A stretch of DNA of 60,995 bases. Origin: Microbacterium bovistercoris (lineage in GTDB: Bacteria; Actinomycetota; Actinomycetes; Actinomycetales; Microbacteriaceae). Location: positions 175,309-236,303 of the forward strand of contig NZ_QUAB01000041.1 of NCBI RefSeq assembly GCF_003387575.1. The letters are read 5' to 3'. The notes beneath the pieces were generated by a model. That model was not told the origin of the DNA and did no database searches. It worked only from the letters and a program-made list of their open reading frames with translations. Positions 47,646-56,256 of the stretch are shown here, in pieces (position 1 is the first letter of the stretch; each line of letters opens with the position of its first letter). Made by a program: the position numbers and the translations under genes.

Positions 47646-48643
47646 CTCCCATCCTCGCCCAGACGACCGGCCCCGCGTACACGCGTATCTACTCCTACGG
47701 CGCCGCCCGTGGCGAGAACGCCGTGCCGAACGACGACCTGATCGGCCCGATCGACTCCAGTGACGAATGGATCCGGCAGCGCACCGGCATCGTCACCCGC
47801 ACCCGGGCCGTCGCCGAGACCGACGCGATCGATCTGTCGACGCTCGCCGCAGCGGAGGCCATCGAGAAGTCGGGCGTCGCGCCCTCCGACATCGACCTCG
47901 TCATCGTCGCGACGATCAGCAACCCGAAGCAGTCGCCCTCGGTGTCGGCGATCGTCGCCGACCGCGTCGGTGCGAACCCTGCGGCGGCCTACGACATCAA
48001 CGCCGCATGCGCGGGCTACGCCTACGCGATCACCCAGGCCGACGCACTGATCCGCAGCGGCGCAGCGCGCTACGCGCTCGTGATCGGCGCGGAGAAGCTC
48101 TCCGACATCGTCGACCCGGCCGACCGGAGCATCTCGTTCCTGCTCGGTGACGGCGCCGGCGCGGCGGTGGTCGGTCCCAGCGACACCCCGGCGATCTCGC
48201 CGGCCGTGTGGGGCTCGGACGGCAGCAACGCCGAGGCCGTGGGCATGAACCACACGCTCACCGAGTTCCGTGACGGCGCCGCCCCCTGGCCGACCCTGCG
48301 CCAGGAGGGTCCGAAGGTGTTCCGCTGGGCCGTCTGGGAGATGGCGAAGGTCGCCCGCGAGGCGCTGGACCGCGCCGGCATCGAGGCCGCCGACCTCGCG
48401 GCATTCATCCCGCACCAGGCCAACATGCGCATCATCGACGAGTTCGCCAAGCAGCTGAAGCTGCCCGAGACGACCGTGATCGCACGTGACATCGAGACCA
48501 CGGGCAACACCTCCGCGGCATCCATCCCGCTCGCCACCCACCGTCTGCTGCAGGAGCACCCGGAACTGTCGGGTGGTCTCGCGCTGCAGATCGGGTTCGG
48601 CGCCGGTCTGGTGTTCGCCGCCCAGGTCGTCGTCCTCCCCTGA
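47642..48643 (+). CDS. fabH: 3-oxoacyl-ACP synthase III
   Basis: A 333-residue condensing enzyme that starts fatty acid synthesis from acyl-CoA and malonyl-ACP; in actinobacteria it typically prefers branched primers. Catalytic triad: Cys in YDINAACAGYAYAI, His in AFIPHQANMRI, and Asn in TTGNTSAASIP. ATG 47642 overlaps the fabD stop by 4 nt; a longer in-frame extension inside fabD is rejected. Other signatures: DEWIRQRTGIVTR and SISFLLGDGAGAAV. Confidence 0.95.
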   Translation: MTPILAQTTGPAYTRIYSYGAARGENAVPNDDLIGPIDSSDEWIRQRTGIVTRTRAVAETDAIDLSTLAAAEAIEKSGVAPSDIDLVIVATISNPKQSPSVSAIVADRVGANPAAAYDINAACAGYAYAITQADALIRSGAARYALVIGAEKLSDIVDPADRSISFLLGDGAGAAVVGPSDTPAISPAVWGSDGSNAEAVGMNHTLTEFRDGAAPWPTLRQEGPKVFRWAVWEMAKVAREALDRAGIEAADLAAFIPHQANMRIIDEFAKQLKLPETTVIARDIETTGNTSAASIPLATHRLLQEHPELSGGLALQIGFGAGLVFAAQVVVLP

Positions 48644-48707
48644 GAACGCGCCGCCGTTCCCTAGACTGTTCCCGGTTCCGAATACCATCCCAAGAAAGAG
48701 GAAAGAA

Positions 48708-48956
48708 ATGGCTCTCACCAACGACGAGGTCCTCGCAGGCCTGGCTGAGCTCATCACCGACGAGACCGGCATCGACGCGTCCGAGGTCGCCCTGGAGAAG
48801 TCGTTCACCGACGACCTCGACATCGACTCGATCTCGATGATGACGATCGTCGTCAACGCCGAGGAGAAGTTCGGCGTGACCATCCCCGACGACGAGGTCA
48901 AGAACCTCAAGACCGTGGGCGACGCCGTCAGCTTCATCGTCGCCGGCGCGGAGTAA
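48708..48956 (+). CDS. acpP: Acyl carrier protein
   Basis: An 82-residue acidic ACP. Phosphopantetheine site Ser41 in DDLDIDSISMMTIV; helix III EEKFGVTIPDDEVKNLKTVGDAVSFI. The start ATG 48708 follows AAAGAGGAAAG. The 64-bp gap from fabH contains TAGACT, so an internal promoter may raise ACP levels above those of the enzymes. Confidence 0.96.
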   Translation: MALTNDEVLAGLAELITDETGIDASEVALEKSFTDDLDIDSISMMTIVVNAEEKFGVTIPDDEVKNLKTVGDAVSFIVAGAE

Positions 48957-49035
48957 TTCCCGTGGATGCCACCCCCGCGCATCCGCGGGGCGTGGCATCC
49001 GCCGTCCCTGAACGATCCCCACGAAGGAACCATCC

Positions 49036-50277
49036 ATGACCAAGCGCATCGTCGTGACCGGTATCGGCGCCACGTCGGCACTCGGAGGCACCGCTCCCGA
49101 GAACTGGGCGAACCTGCTCGCCGGCGTCCCCGGCGCGCACACCCTGCCCCACGAGTGGATCGAGACGTACCAGATCCCCGTGAAGTTCGCCGCCGAGGCC
49201 ACCGTCCGCCCCGAGGAGGTGCTGCCGCGACACGAGGCGAAGCGCCTCGACCCGTCGACCCAGTTCGCGCTGATCGCGGCACGGGAGGCGTGGGAGGATG
49301 CCGGATCGCCCGAGATCGACCCCGAGCGCCTGGGTATCGACTGGGCAACCGGGATCGGTGGCGTCTGGACCCTTCTGGACGCCTGGGACACGCTGCGCGA
49401 GAAGGGCCCCCGTCGGGTCATGCCGCTCACGGTCCCGATGCTGATGCCGAACGCGGGCGCGGGCAACCTGTCGCTGCACTTCGGGGCCAAGGCTTTCGCC
49501 CGCACGGTCGTCAGCGCGTGCGCCTCCAGCACCGAGTCTCTGGTGAACGCCTACGAGCACCTGCAGGACGGCCTGGCCGACGTGGTGATCGCCGGTGGTG
49601 CCGAGTCGGCGATCCACCCGATCACGATGGCGTCCTTCGCCTCGGCGCAGGCGCTCTCCCGTCGCAACGACGACCCCGAAGGCGCGTCGCGTCCGGGTGC
49701 CGTCGACCGGGACGGCTTCGTCATGGGCGAGGGCGGCGCGGCGCTCGTGCTCGAGACCGAGGAGCACGCCAAGGCCCGCGGTGCGAAGATCTACGCCGAA
49801 CTCGTCGGCGGCGGCGTCACCGCCGACTCGTACCACATCACGGGCAACGACCCGACGGGCGCGGGAGCCGCACGCGCGGTCGAGGCCGCACTGGAGCAGG
49901 CGGGCGCCACGCCCGACCAGGTGACGCACATCAACGCGCACCTGACCTCGACGCCGGTCGGCGACCCGAACGAGTACGAGGCCCTCAAGCGCGTCTTCGG
50001 CGAACGGATCGACGAGATCCCGGTGTCGGGCACGAAGGCTTCGACCGGTCACCTGCTGGGTGGCACCGGCGCACTCGAGGCGGTGTACACCGTGCTCGCG
50101 CTGCGTGATCGCGTCGCCCCGCCGACCATCAACATGACCGAGCAGGATCCGGCCGTGCCGTTCAAGCTCTCGGGTGAGCCGCAGCCGCTCGGCGAGGGCC
50201 CGCAGCTCGCCATCAGCAACTCGTTCGGCTTCGGCGGTCACAACGCGGTCGTCGCGTTCCGCAGTTACGACGCCTGA
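49036..50277 (+). CDS. fabF: 3-oxoacyl-ACP synthase II
   Basis: A 413-residue elongating condensing enzyme. Catalytic Cys in VSACASSTESL, first His in HINAHLTSTPVGD, and second His in KASTGHLLGGTGALEAV. Normal length. SD AAGGAA. Last gene of fabD-fabH-acpP-fabF, ended by a 34-bp palindrome shared with the convergent YczE gene. Confidence 0.96.
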   Translation: MTKRIVVTGIGATSALGGTAPENWANLLAGVPGAHTLPHEWIETYQIPVKFAAEATVRPEEVLPRHEAKRLDPSTQFALIAAREAWEDAGSPEIDPERLGIDWATGIGGVWTLLDAWDTLREKGPRRVMPLTVPMLMPNAGAGNLSLHFGAKAFARTVVSACASSTESLVNAYEHLQDGLADVVIAGGAESAIHPITMASFASAQALSRRNDDPEGASRPGAVDRDGFVMGEGGAALVLETEEHAKARGAKIYAELVGGGVTADSYHITGNDPTGAGAARAVEAALEQAGATPDQVTHINAHLTSTPVGDPNEYEALKRVFGERIDEIPVSGTKASTGHLLGGTGALEAVYTVLALRDRVAPPTINMTEQDPAVPFKLSGEPQPLGEGPQLAISNSFGFGGHNAVVAFRSYDA

Positions 50278-50291
50278 CCCAAGGTCTGCAT

Positions 50292-50325
50292 GACGACGCC
50301 CCCGGGGATCCCCGGGGGCGTCGTC
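50292..50325. terminator. 34-bp perfect palindrome, terminator of the fab cluster
   Basis: GACGACGCCCCCGGGG / CCCCGGGGGCGTCGTC around AT; at least 14 paired bases. Convergent with the YczE gene. Confidence 0.85.
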
Positions 50326-50332
50326 GCATCCG

Positions 50333-50989
50333 TCAGCGCGAGGCGAGCTCGCGGGTCCTCGCCTCCCGCATCCGGGTGAGGCGCGGCAGGAACCAGCCGA
50401 TCAGCGGGCCGACGCCGAACGCGAAGAGCACGGTGCCGACGCCCACCGGGCCGCCGAGCAGGAACCCGATCACCAGGACGCTCCCCTCGATCAACGTGCG
50501 GACGACCCACACCCGCCACCCCGTGCGGGCGACCAGCCCGGTCATCAGGCCGTCCCTCGGGCCCGGTCCGAAGTCCGCCGAGATGTAGAGGCCGGTCGCG
50601 AAGGCGAGCAGTACGAGTCCGAACAGGAAGAGCGGCACGCCCACCCACAGCGAGGTCGCGGCGGGGACGAGCCACAGCGCCAGGTCCGCGCTCGGTCCGA
50701 CCAGCAGGGCGTTGAGTACTGTTCCCAGGCCCACGCGCTGCCGCAGCGGGATCCAGAGCAGCAGGACGACGACGGCGGTGAGGTTCGTCACCAGCCCGTA
50801 TCCGAGACCGGTGCTCCCTGAGATGCCCAGCGACAGGACGTCCCACGGCGCGACGCCGATGCCTCCGCGGATCATCAGGGCGAGCGCCACACCGTAGAGG
50901 AAGAGTCCGGCCACCAACTGCAGCAGGCGCTCCACGAGCTCCCTGTGGCTGCCTGCAGAGATCGGCAGCAGGATCGATCGGAGGTTCAT
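50333..50989 (-). CDS. YczE/YitT-type integral membrane protein
   Basis: A 218-residue five- to six-helix membrane protein: LLQLVAGLFLYGVALALMIRGGIGVAPWDVLSLG, LGYGLVTNLTAVVVLLLWIPL, LVGPSADLALWL, LFLFGLVLLAFATGLYISADFGPGPRDGLMTGL and VGVGTVLFAFGVGPLIGWFLP. The APWDVL and GPGPRDG blocks are typical of YczE/BC_2780 proteins. ATG 50989; the longer frame to 51136 is an artefact across the divergent promoter. It sits beside a MocR-type regulator, a recurring pairing. Substrate unknown. Confidence 0.85.
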   Translation of the reverse strand: MNLRSILLPISAGSHRELVERLLQLVAGLFLYGVALALMIRGGIGVAPWDVLSLGISGSTGLGYGLVTNLTAVVVLLLWIPLRQRVGLGTVLNALLVGPSADLALWLVPAATSLWVGVPLFLFGLVLLAFATGLYISADFGPGPRDGLMTGLVARTGWRVWVVRTLIEGSVLVIGFLLGGPVGVGTVLFAFGVGPLIGWFLPRLTRMREARTRELASR

Positions 50990-51041
50990 CCATTCATGCT
51001 CGCGGATCCGCGTCGGTTGCGGATCGGACCACCGCACGGAA

Positions 51042-51078
51042 AGTGGTCTGCCTGATCCAGTCCACTCTGCCGCAGAAT
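51042..51078 (+). promoter_or_regulatory. Inverted repeat and leaderless -10 of the MocR-type gene
   Basis: AGTGGTCTG (51042-51050) and CAGTCCACT (51058-51066), 8 of 9 matched with a 7-nt spacer. CAGAAT (51073-51078) lies 6 nt before ATG 51085. A probable autoregulatory operator also facing the YczE gene. Confidence 0.5.
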
Positions 51079-51084
51079 GGATGC

Positions 51085-52488
51085 ATGACTTCGCGCCTGG
51101 TCTCCCTTCTCGGCGTACAGAGCGCCGCCGGCGCATCCGCCGTGTCTCTCGCTGATCAGATCCGGGCGCTCGTCCTCGACGGCCGGCTCACCGTCGGCGA
51201 GCGCCTCCCCAGCGAGCGCGCGCTGGCGCTCGAGCTGCGACGCTCCCGCTCGACGATCACACACGCCTACGACGTCCTCGCCGAGGGCGGCTACGTCGAC
51301 AGGGTGCACGGAGGCGGGACGAGGGTGACGCTGCCGCACCACGGTCTCGCACCGGCCCTCGCCAGTGACGATGACGCGATCGACATGTCCGTCGCATCGA
51401 TGGGTTCGACGCCCGGTCTGTACGACGCGACGGTCCGGGCGCTGCCTCGCCTCGCTGCGCTGCGCAGCAGCAGCGGGTATTCGCTGCAGGGCCTGCCGGA
51501 CTTCCGGGATGCCGTGGCGAGACGCTTCACGGAGCGCGGTGCACCGACATCCGCCGACGAGATCGTGATCACGGCCGGCGCGATGCAGGCGCTCAACCTG
51601 GTGCTGAGCGCGATCGGTCGGCGCGGCGAACGTGCACTCATCGAGCAGCCCACCTTCCCGCATGCGATCGAGGCGCTGCACCGGCACGGGTACCGGATGC
51701 TGCCGACCCCGGTGGATCAGGACGGCTGGGACGCCGTCCATGTCACGGACACCCTGCTGCGAGCCCGCCCTCACATCGCCTACCTCATCCCGGACTTCCA
51801 CAACCCCACCGGCGCGACCCTGCCCGACGACGCGCGCTCCGTGATCGCGGCGACCGCACGCAGCGCGGGCACGCAGGTGATCGTCGACGAGACCACCGCC
51901 GAGCTCGACATCGATCGCGGGTGGGCGCCGGTCCCGTTCGGGGCGCTGGGGCCGCACGTCATCACGATCGGCTCGCTGTCGAAGGTCGCCTGGGGCGGGC
52001 TGCGGCTCGGATGGATCCGCGCCGACAGGGCGATGATCGGCCGTCTCCTGTCGACGCGCGCCTCGTACGACCTCGGCACCGCGTTCCTGGAGCAGTGCAT
52101 CGCCGTCGAGCTGCTCGCCGACCTTCCGGAACTCGCCCGTCAGGTGCGTGCACGCCTCGCGGCCGGACGGCACGCGATCTCGGCCGGTCTGAGCGCCCTC
52201 GACGGCCCCATGATGCCTGAGGTGCACGGCGGTCTCTCCGCCTGGATCGACCTCGGCTCGCCCGTCTCGACCGAGCTCTCGCTCGCCGCGAGGGCGCACG
52301 GGCTCATCCTGCCCCCCGGTCCGCGCTTCGCCACCGGTGGAGTGCTCGAGCGCCGGATGCGGATCCCGATCACCCATGACCCGCTGACCTCGGCAGAGGC
52401 CATGCGCCGGCTGGCGCTCGCCTGGGGAGATGTCCGCCGTGGCGCTCCACACCCCGCCGAGACGCTCGCGCGCACGGCAGTCATCTGA
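51085..52488 (+). CDS. MocR-family transcriptional regulator (GntR HTH fused to aminotransferase fold)
   Basis: 467 residues. N-terminal winged helix (LADQIRALVLDGRLTVGERLPSERALALELRRSRSTITHAYDVLAEGGYV), then a fold-type I PLP domain with PDFHNPTGATLP and the PLP Lys in TIGSLSKVAWGGLRLGWIR, and Arg in RRMRIPI. MocR proteins sense PLP or amino compounds and usually control a neighbouring transporter or PLP pathway gene; here the divergent target should be the YczE protein. ATG 51085; a start at 51043 would place the operator inside the gene. Confidence 0.92.
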   Translation: MTSRLVSLLGVQSAAGASAVSLADQIRALVLDGRLTVGERLPSERALALELRRSRSTITHAYDVLAEGGYVDRVHGGGTRVTLPHHGLAPALASDDDAIDMSVASMGSTPGLYDATVRALPRLAALRSSSGYSLQGLPDFRDAVARRFTERGAPTSADEIVITAGAMQALNLVLSAIGRRGERALIEQPTFPHAIEALHRHGYRMLPTPVDQDGWDAVHVTDTLLRARPHIAYLIPDFHNPTGATLPDDARSVIAATARSAGTQVIVDETTAELDIDRGWAPVPFGALGPHVITIGSLSKVAWGGLRLGWIRADRAMIGRLLSTRASYDLGTAFLEQCIAVELLADLPELARQVRARLAAGRHAISAGLSALDGPMMPEVHGGLSAWIDLGSPVSTELSLAARAHGLILPPGPRFATGGVLERRMRIPITHDPLTSAEAMRRLALAWGDVRRGAPHPAETLARTAVI

Positions 52489-52501
52489 CCGCGGACATGA
52501 C

Positions 52502-52531
52502 GGAGCCCCCGCCTTCCCCGGCGGGGGCTCC
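52502..52531. terminator. Terminator after the MocR-type gene
   Basis: GGAGCCCCCGCC, loop TTCCCC, GGCGGGGGCTCC: a 12-bp perfect stem followed by TGTCGT. Confidence 0.85.
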
Positions 52532-52614
52532 TGTCGTATGCGAGAGATTCGCCTTCCCGGTCTCCGGGGGTACTCACCGGATCCCGCTACTCGCGCCTCT
52601 CTCGCAAGTCTTCT

Positions 52615-52638
52615 CGGTCGCTGAGCCTGTCGGAGCGA
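52615..52638 (-). repeat. Dispersed repeat copy at the 3' end of the DUF3145 gene
   Basis: CGGTCGCTGAGCCTGTCGGA on the plus strand, immediately beyond the DUF3145 stop, in the same orientation relative to the gene as at the GIY-YIG gene. Confidence 0.8.
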
Positions 52639-53142
52639 CTAACCGACCTTATGCAGCCACACGACGTGCGAGTCGTCGCTGGCGTGCCGGAAGGGCTCCA
52701 GTTCCTCATCCCAGGCCGCGCCGAGCGCAACGTCCAGCTCACGCTGGAGCTCGACGATATTGCCGGCCGCGATCTCCATCGCGTACCGGATGCGGTCCTC
52801 ACCGATGACGATGTTGCCGGCAGCATCCGTCTGCGCGTAATGGATGCCCAGGTCCGGCGTGTGCAGCCAGCGTCCGCCGTCACTGCGCGGCGTCGGATCT
52901 TCGGACACCTCGAACCGCAGGTGCTCCCACCCGCGAATGGCCGTGGCGAGAGCGGCGCCGGTGCCCACCGGACCATCCCAGTAGAACTCCGCGCGGCGCG
53001 TGCCCTGCTGCACCGGCTGGTCGCTCCAGTCGAAGTTGACGGCACGACCGAGAGCGCGTCCCACCGCCCATTCGAGGTGCGGGCAGAGCGCGCGAGGCGA
53101 GGAGTGGATGTAGACCACTCCTCGTGCGTATCCCGTCGCCAT
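52639..53142 (-). CDS. DUF3145 family protein
   Basis: A 167-residue protein of the actinobacterial DUF3145 family: ARGVVYIHSSPRALCPHLEWAVGRALG, WDGPVGTGAALATAIRGWEHLRFEVSEDP, and FRHASDDSHVVWLHKVG at the end. The family is often encoded downstream of the fab cluster, which fits here with a YczE/MocR insertion between. Function unknown, with a suspected link to lipid metabolism from context only. ATG 53142 follows CGGAGAGA. Confidence 0.87.
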   Translation of the reverse strand: MATGYARGVVYIHSSPRALCPHLEWAVGRALGRAVNFDWSDQPVQQGTRRAEFYWDGPVGTGAALATAIRGWEHLRFEVSEDPTPRSDGGRWLHTPDLGIHYAQTDAAGNIVIGEDRIRYAMEIAAGNIVELQRELDVALGAAWDEELEPFRHASDDSHVVWLHKVG

Positions 53143-53262
53143 GATCTCTCCGTTTCATCAGGTGCGTCTTCCCCTACGACCTGAGCCACGGATGCTGGCG
53201 GACTATGCGGTTATACGGCGATTATCGCCGACATTCCGAGGAATGACAACCATGTAACACAG

Positions 53263-53293
53263 AACGGCCCCGATCCGGGATCGGGGCCGTTCC
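53263..53293. terminator. Terminator after the dioxygenase-like gene
   Basis: GAACGGCCCCGATCC-G-GGATCGGGGCCGTTC, 15 complementary bases around one central G. Confidence 0.85.
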
Positions 53294-53308
53294 AAGGTTC
53301 AGGGCGGA

Positions 53309-54082
53309 TCAGGCCTCACTCATCGCGAGCTTCTCCTGCTGTCCCTTCGCTGCGTAGTAGGCGGCACGAGCGGCGTCCTTGCGGGCCTGCTCGGCGTAGC
53401 CCGCCTCGAGCACCTCCTGCGGAACCTCGACCTGGGTGTGCTGGTCGGTGCCGTGGTACTTCTCGATGTAGGCGTCGAGCTCAGGGCCCGAGGTCCACGA
53501 GGTGATCAGGCAGTAGCGCGGCTCGGTGCCGTTGTGGGTGGTCGCGTGCCACAGACGCTGGGTGTCGACGATCAGCTGAGCGCCGGCAGGCAGAGCGATG
53601 CGGTACTCGATGCTCGGGTCGGTGCGGTTCTCACGCAGGACGAAGAAGCTGTCCTTGTCGTCGGTGAGGTTGAAGAAGCCTCGCACGACCCAGCCGGTGC
53701 CGTCCGGGTTCAGGCGGTTGTTGTCGTCCTGGTGCAGGTTGTACAGGCAGTCGCCGTACGGGGTCGGCTGCAGCTCGATGATGCGGCAGCGGCCCACGTT
53801 CGCACCGGGCTCCTTCGCGCGCGCGGTCAGCGTCGGTGCGATGGCGGTCTGCGAGTCGATCCAGACGCCGTCCTTGTCCGTGCGCGGCGGCTTGTGGTTC
53901 CAGAAGCCGTTGCACTCGATGTCGCCCTTGGCGCTGGCGAGCGGCGCGAAGCGGGTGTCGCCCGAGGACTTCCAGTCGACGTACTCGACGTCGAGCCATT
54001 CCTTGGGGTCCATCTCCTCGCCGTAGCTGTCGAGGATGACGAAGCCCTTGTCCTCAAGGGCGGCGGACTTGATGTATCCCAT
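53309..54082 (-). CDS. Probable Fe(II)/2-oxoglutarate-dependent dioxygenase
   Basis: 257 residues. A jelly-roll iron triad is visible: His117-x-Asp119 in YNLHQDDNN and distal His179 in RLWHATTHNG, with Arg189 (EPRYCLITSW) positioned to bind 2-oxoglutarate. N-terminus MGYIKSAALEDKGFVILDSYG; the C-terminal 40 residues are helical and Ala-rich. I recognise the fold from the motifs but not a named substrate. A DtxR/IdeR-type iron box lies 53 bp upstream, so expression is probably iron-controlled. One hypothesis is hydroxylation of peptidoglycan glutamate. ATG 54082 with AAAGGA at a long spacing. Confidence 0.7.
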   Translation of the reverse strand: MGYIKSAALEDKGFVILDSYGEEMDPKEWLDVEYVDWKSSGDTRFAPLASAKGDIECNGFWNHKPPRTDKDGVWIDSQTAIAPTLTARAKEPGANVGRCRIIELQPTPYGDCLYNLHQDDNNRLNPDGTGWVVRGFFNLTDDKDSFFVLRENRTDPSIEYRIALPAGAQLIVDTQRLWHATTHNGTEPRYCLITSWTSGPELDAYIEKYHGTDQHTQVEVPQEVLEAGYAEQARKDAARAAYYAAKGQQEKLAMSEA

Positions 54083-54134
54083 GATCGAGTCATGTCCTTT
54101 CGTAGGGGGCCAGCGAAGTTTTTACAGGCCCTAC

Positions 54135-54150
54135 TTAGGTAAGCCTACCT
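54135..54150. promoter_or_regulatory. Iron box (DtxR/IdeR-type operator)
   Basis: TTAGGTAAGCCTACCT; the AGGTA(A/G)GC(C/T)TACCT core is a near-perfect palindrome and matches the TTAGGTTAGSCTAACCTAA consensus except at 3 positions within the 16-bp core. On the minus strand TAGGCT, 17 bp, TAAAAA can serve as -35/-10, so bound repressor would block the dioxygenase promoter. Confidence 0.7.
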
Positions 54151-54255
54151 CCCGCTCCTGGACGCGCCCGAGAGGCGAGCCGGAGAAAAGACGGCCCCGG
54201 ATAGACTCGGGGCGGCGGATCCCGTCTTCCCGCCGCATGGAGGCATCACCCAGTC

Positions 54256-56256
54256 ATGGCCACGGCAACCAACGTCGAAGCGACCGCAACGAGCACGATC
54301 GAATGGCTGTCGGCACCGTCGACGAACATCGTCGTCCCGGTGTATCAGCGCCAGTACCGCTGGGACATCGGCGGCTGCGAGCGGCTGCTCTCCGACATCC
54401 GCGCCGTCGCCGCCGAGGACGCGACGCACCGGCACTTCATCGGTTCGATCCTGTCGGCGGAGGATGCCACGGAGGACGGCGGGGACCTGATCCTCATCGA
54501 CGGGCAACAGCGCGTGACGACCCTGATGCTGCTGGTCGCTGCGCTGCATCACTCCGTGCGGGACACGGATCCCGAGATGGCCGCCGAACTGGAGCACGTC
54601 CTCGTTCGTGCCGACGACCCCGACCGCACGAAGCTGCGACCGCACCACGCCTGGGCCGATCTGTACGACTCGGTCGTGCTGGACCGGCGGGACGACGCGG
54701 ACCGCGAGTCACGCTTCGACGACAACTACGCCTTCTTCCGCAGCCAGGTCCACGCCGACGAGGCCCATCGCATCTGGGAGGGCCTGAAGAAGCTGGAGCA
54801 CGTGTCGATCACGCTCGGCGCGGCGGCGAACGCGCAGCAGATCTTCGAGAGCCTGAACTCGACCGGCGAGCCGCTGCGCGACCACGAGCTGATCCACAAC
54901 TACATCCTCATGGGTCTCTCGCACGCCGAACAGCTCGAGATCGAGGAGGACTACTGGCTGGCGATCGAGCGTCTCACCGGCGAGACCATCGGCGCCTTCT
55001 GGCGCCACTTCCTGGTGATGACCACCGGCCGCGAGGTCGACGTCGCCGGTGAGCGCGGCGTGTACAGCGCGTTCCGCGCCACGTTCCCGCGGCTCGACCT
55101 CGAGAGGCTGCGCGCCGACGCGGCTGTCTGGCGCGAATACGCGGGGATCTTCAGCATCCTGCTGGATCCGTCGCTCGAATCGGATGCCGGCATCCGCCGC
55201 CAGCTCGGCTTCGTGAACACCTTCGGCCGTGCCGCATACCCGCTCGTGATGAGCGCCTACCACGACCATGCTCATGGCGTGATCTCGCGCGAGGAACTGA
55301 TCCGCACGATGGAGTGGGTGCAGGCGCTGCTGCTGCGTCGCACCGTGGTGGGGCTGCCCACCGACCGCCTGATCGCCCGTCTGTGCCGAGCTCGCGCCGA
55401 GGGCAGCGACGCGCTGATGCGCGCGATCGCCCGCATCACCCCGTCCGACGAGCGCGTCAGCGCGGTGCTGAAATACAGCGAACTGCCGTACGCCTCCTAC
55501 GTGCTGGGCCGCCTGCTCGACGTCGACGACGCGAACGCCTACGACGTGGAGCACATCGTGCCCGCGGCACCGGGCGACGGCTGGTCGGGTGACGGCGCGC
55601 GTCCGTGGAGCGAGTACAGCGAGGACGAGCAGAACAGCCACCGCGCGCTGGCACCGACGCTGGGCAACCTCACCCTGCTCGAGCCGCGGCTCACCGAGCG
55701 CGTGTTCGGCGCGTCCTTCCCCGACAAGCGCGACGACGCCTATGCGCGCAGCGCTGTCTCGGGCACCCGAGCTCTGGCCGACGTGACGTCCTGGGGGACG
55801 GCGGCGATCGCAGCGCGCACCGTGCAGCTCACCGAGGCATTCGTGCAGATCTGGGCGCGACCCGACCTGCCCGAGATCGACGACGACGGCCTCACGCCCA
55901 TCCTCGACGCCGTCCGGCGCCGCGGCTGGCCGGCCGGCTGGGAGCGCGAGTTCGACTACGTCGAGTACCGCGGCGAGCACTGGGAGGTCAAGGACGTCCG
56001 GTACCTGTTCAACCGGGTGTTCCGCCGCGCCTGGACCGACGACCGACCCGCCGCGCTGGCGTACAGCGCGGCGCACGGCGGTCCGCTCTACGACGAGATG
56101 GCCTGGAAGGGCCATTGGGACGACTTCGGAGGCATCCACATCTACATGGGCTGGGATTCCCACTACATGATGGGTGCCGTGCAGGGCGTGCTGGAGGAGT
56201 CCGGCATCGCCGCCGAGGTGTTCGTGAAGTACTCCTACATCGGGAATGTGATGTGA
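54256..56256 (+). CDS. DUF262/DUF1524 (GmrSD-like) endonuclease-family protein
   Basis: 666 residues. N-terminal DUF262: PVYQRQYRWDIGGCERLL and the nucleotide-binding LIDGQQRVTTLMLLVAAL. A helical middle is followed by DUF1524 HNH-type nuclease (about 425-500) with YDVEHIVPAAP, HRALAPTLGNLTLL and DKRDDAYARS. This single-chain architecture is that of GmrSD/BrxU type IV restriction enzymes that cut modified phage DNA. An extra C-terminal region (about 550-666: WEREFDYVEYRGEHWEVKDVRYLFNRVF, MGWDSHYMMGAVQGVL) is not part of either domain. The stop overlaps the aminopeptidase start (TGATG). TAGACT lies upstream as a possible -10. Confidence 0.88.
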   Translation: MATATNVEATATSTIEWLSAPSTNIVVPVYQRQYRWDIGGCERLLSDIRAVAAEDATHRHFIGSILSAEDATEDGGDLILIDGQQRVTTLMLLVAALHHSVRDTDPEMAAELEHVLVRADDPDRTKLRPHHAWADLYDSVVLDRRDDADRESRFDDNYAFFRSQVHADEAHRIWEGLKKLEHVSITLGAAANAQQIFESLNSTGEPLRDHELIHNYILMGLSHAEQLEIEEDYWLAIERLTGETIGAFWRHFLVMTTGREVDVAGERGVYSAFRATFPRLDLERLRADAAVWREYAGIFSILLDPSLESDAGIRRQLGFVNTFGRAAYPLVMSAYHDHAHGVISREELIRTMEWVQALLLRRTVVGLPTDRLIARLCRARAEGSDALMRAIARITPSDERVSAVLKYSELPYASYVLGRLLDVDDANAYDVEHIVPAAPGDGWSGDGARPWSEYSEDEQNSHRALAPTLGNLTLLEPRLTERVFGASFPDKRDDAYARSAVSGTRALADVTSWGTAAIAARTVQLTEAFVQIWARPDLPEIDDDGLTPILDAVRRRGWPAGWEREFDYVEYRGEHWEVKDVRYLFNRVFRRAWTDDRPAALAYSAAHGGPLYDEMAWKGHWDDFGGIHIYMGWDSHYMMGAVQGVLEESGIAAEVFVKYSYIGNVM

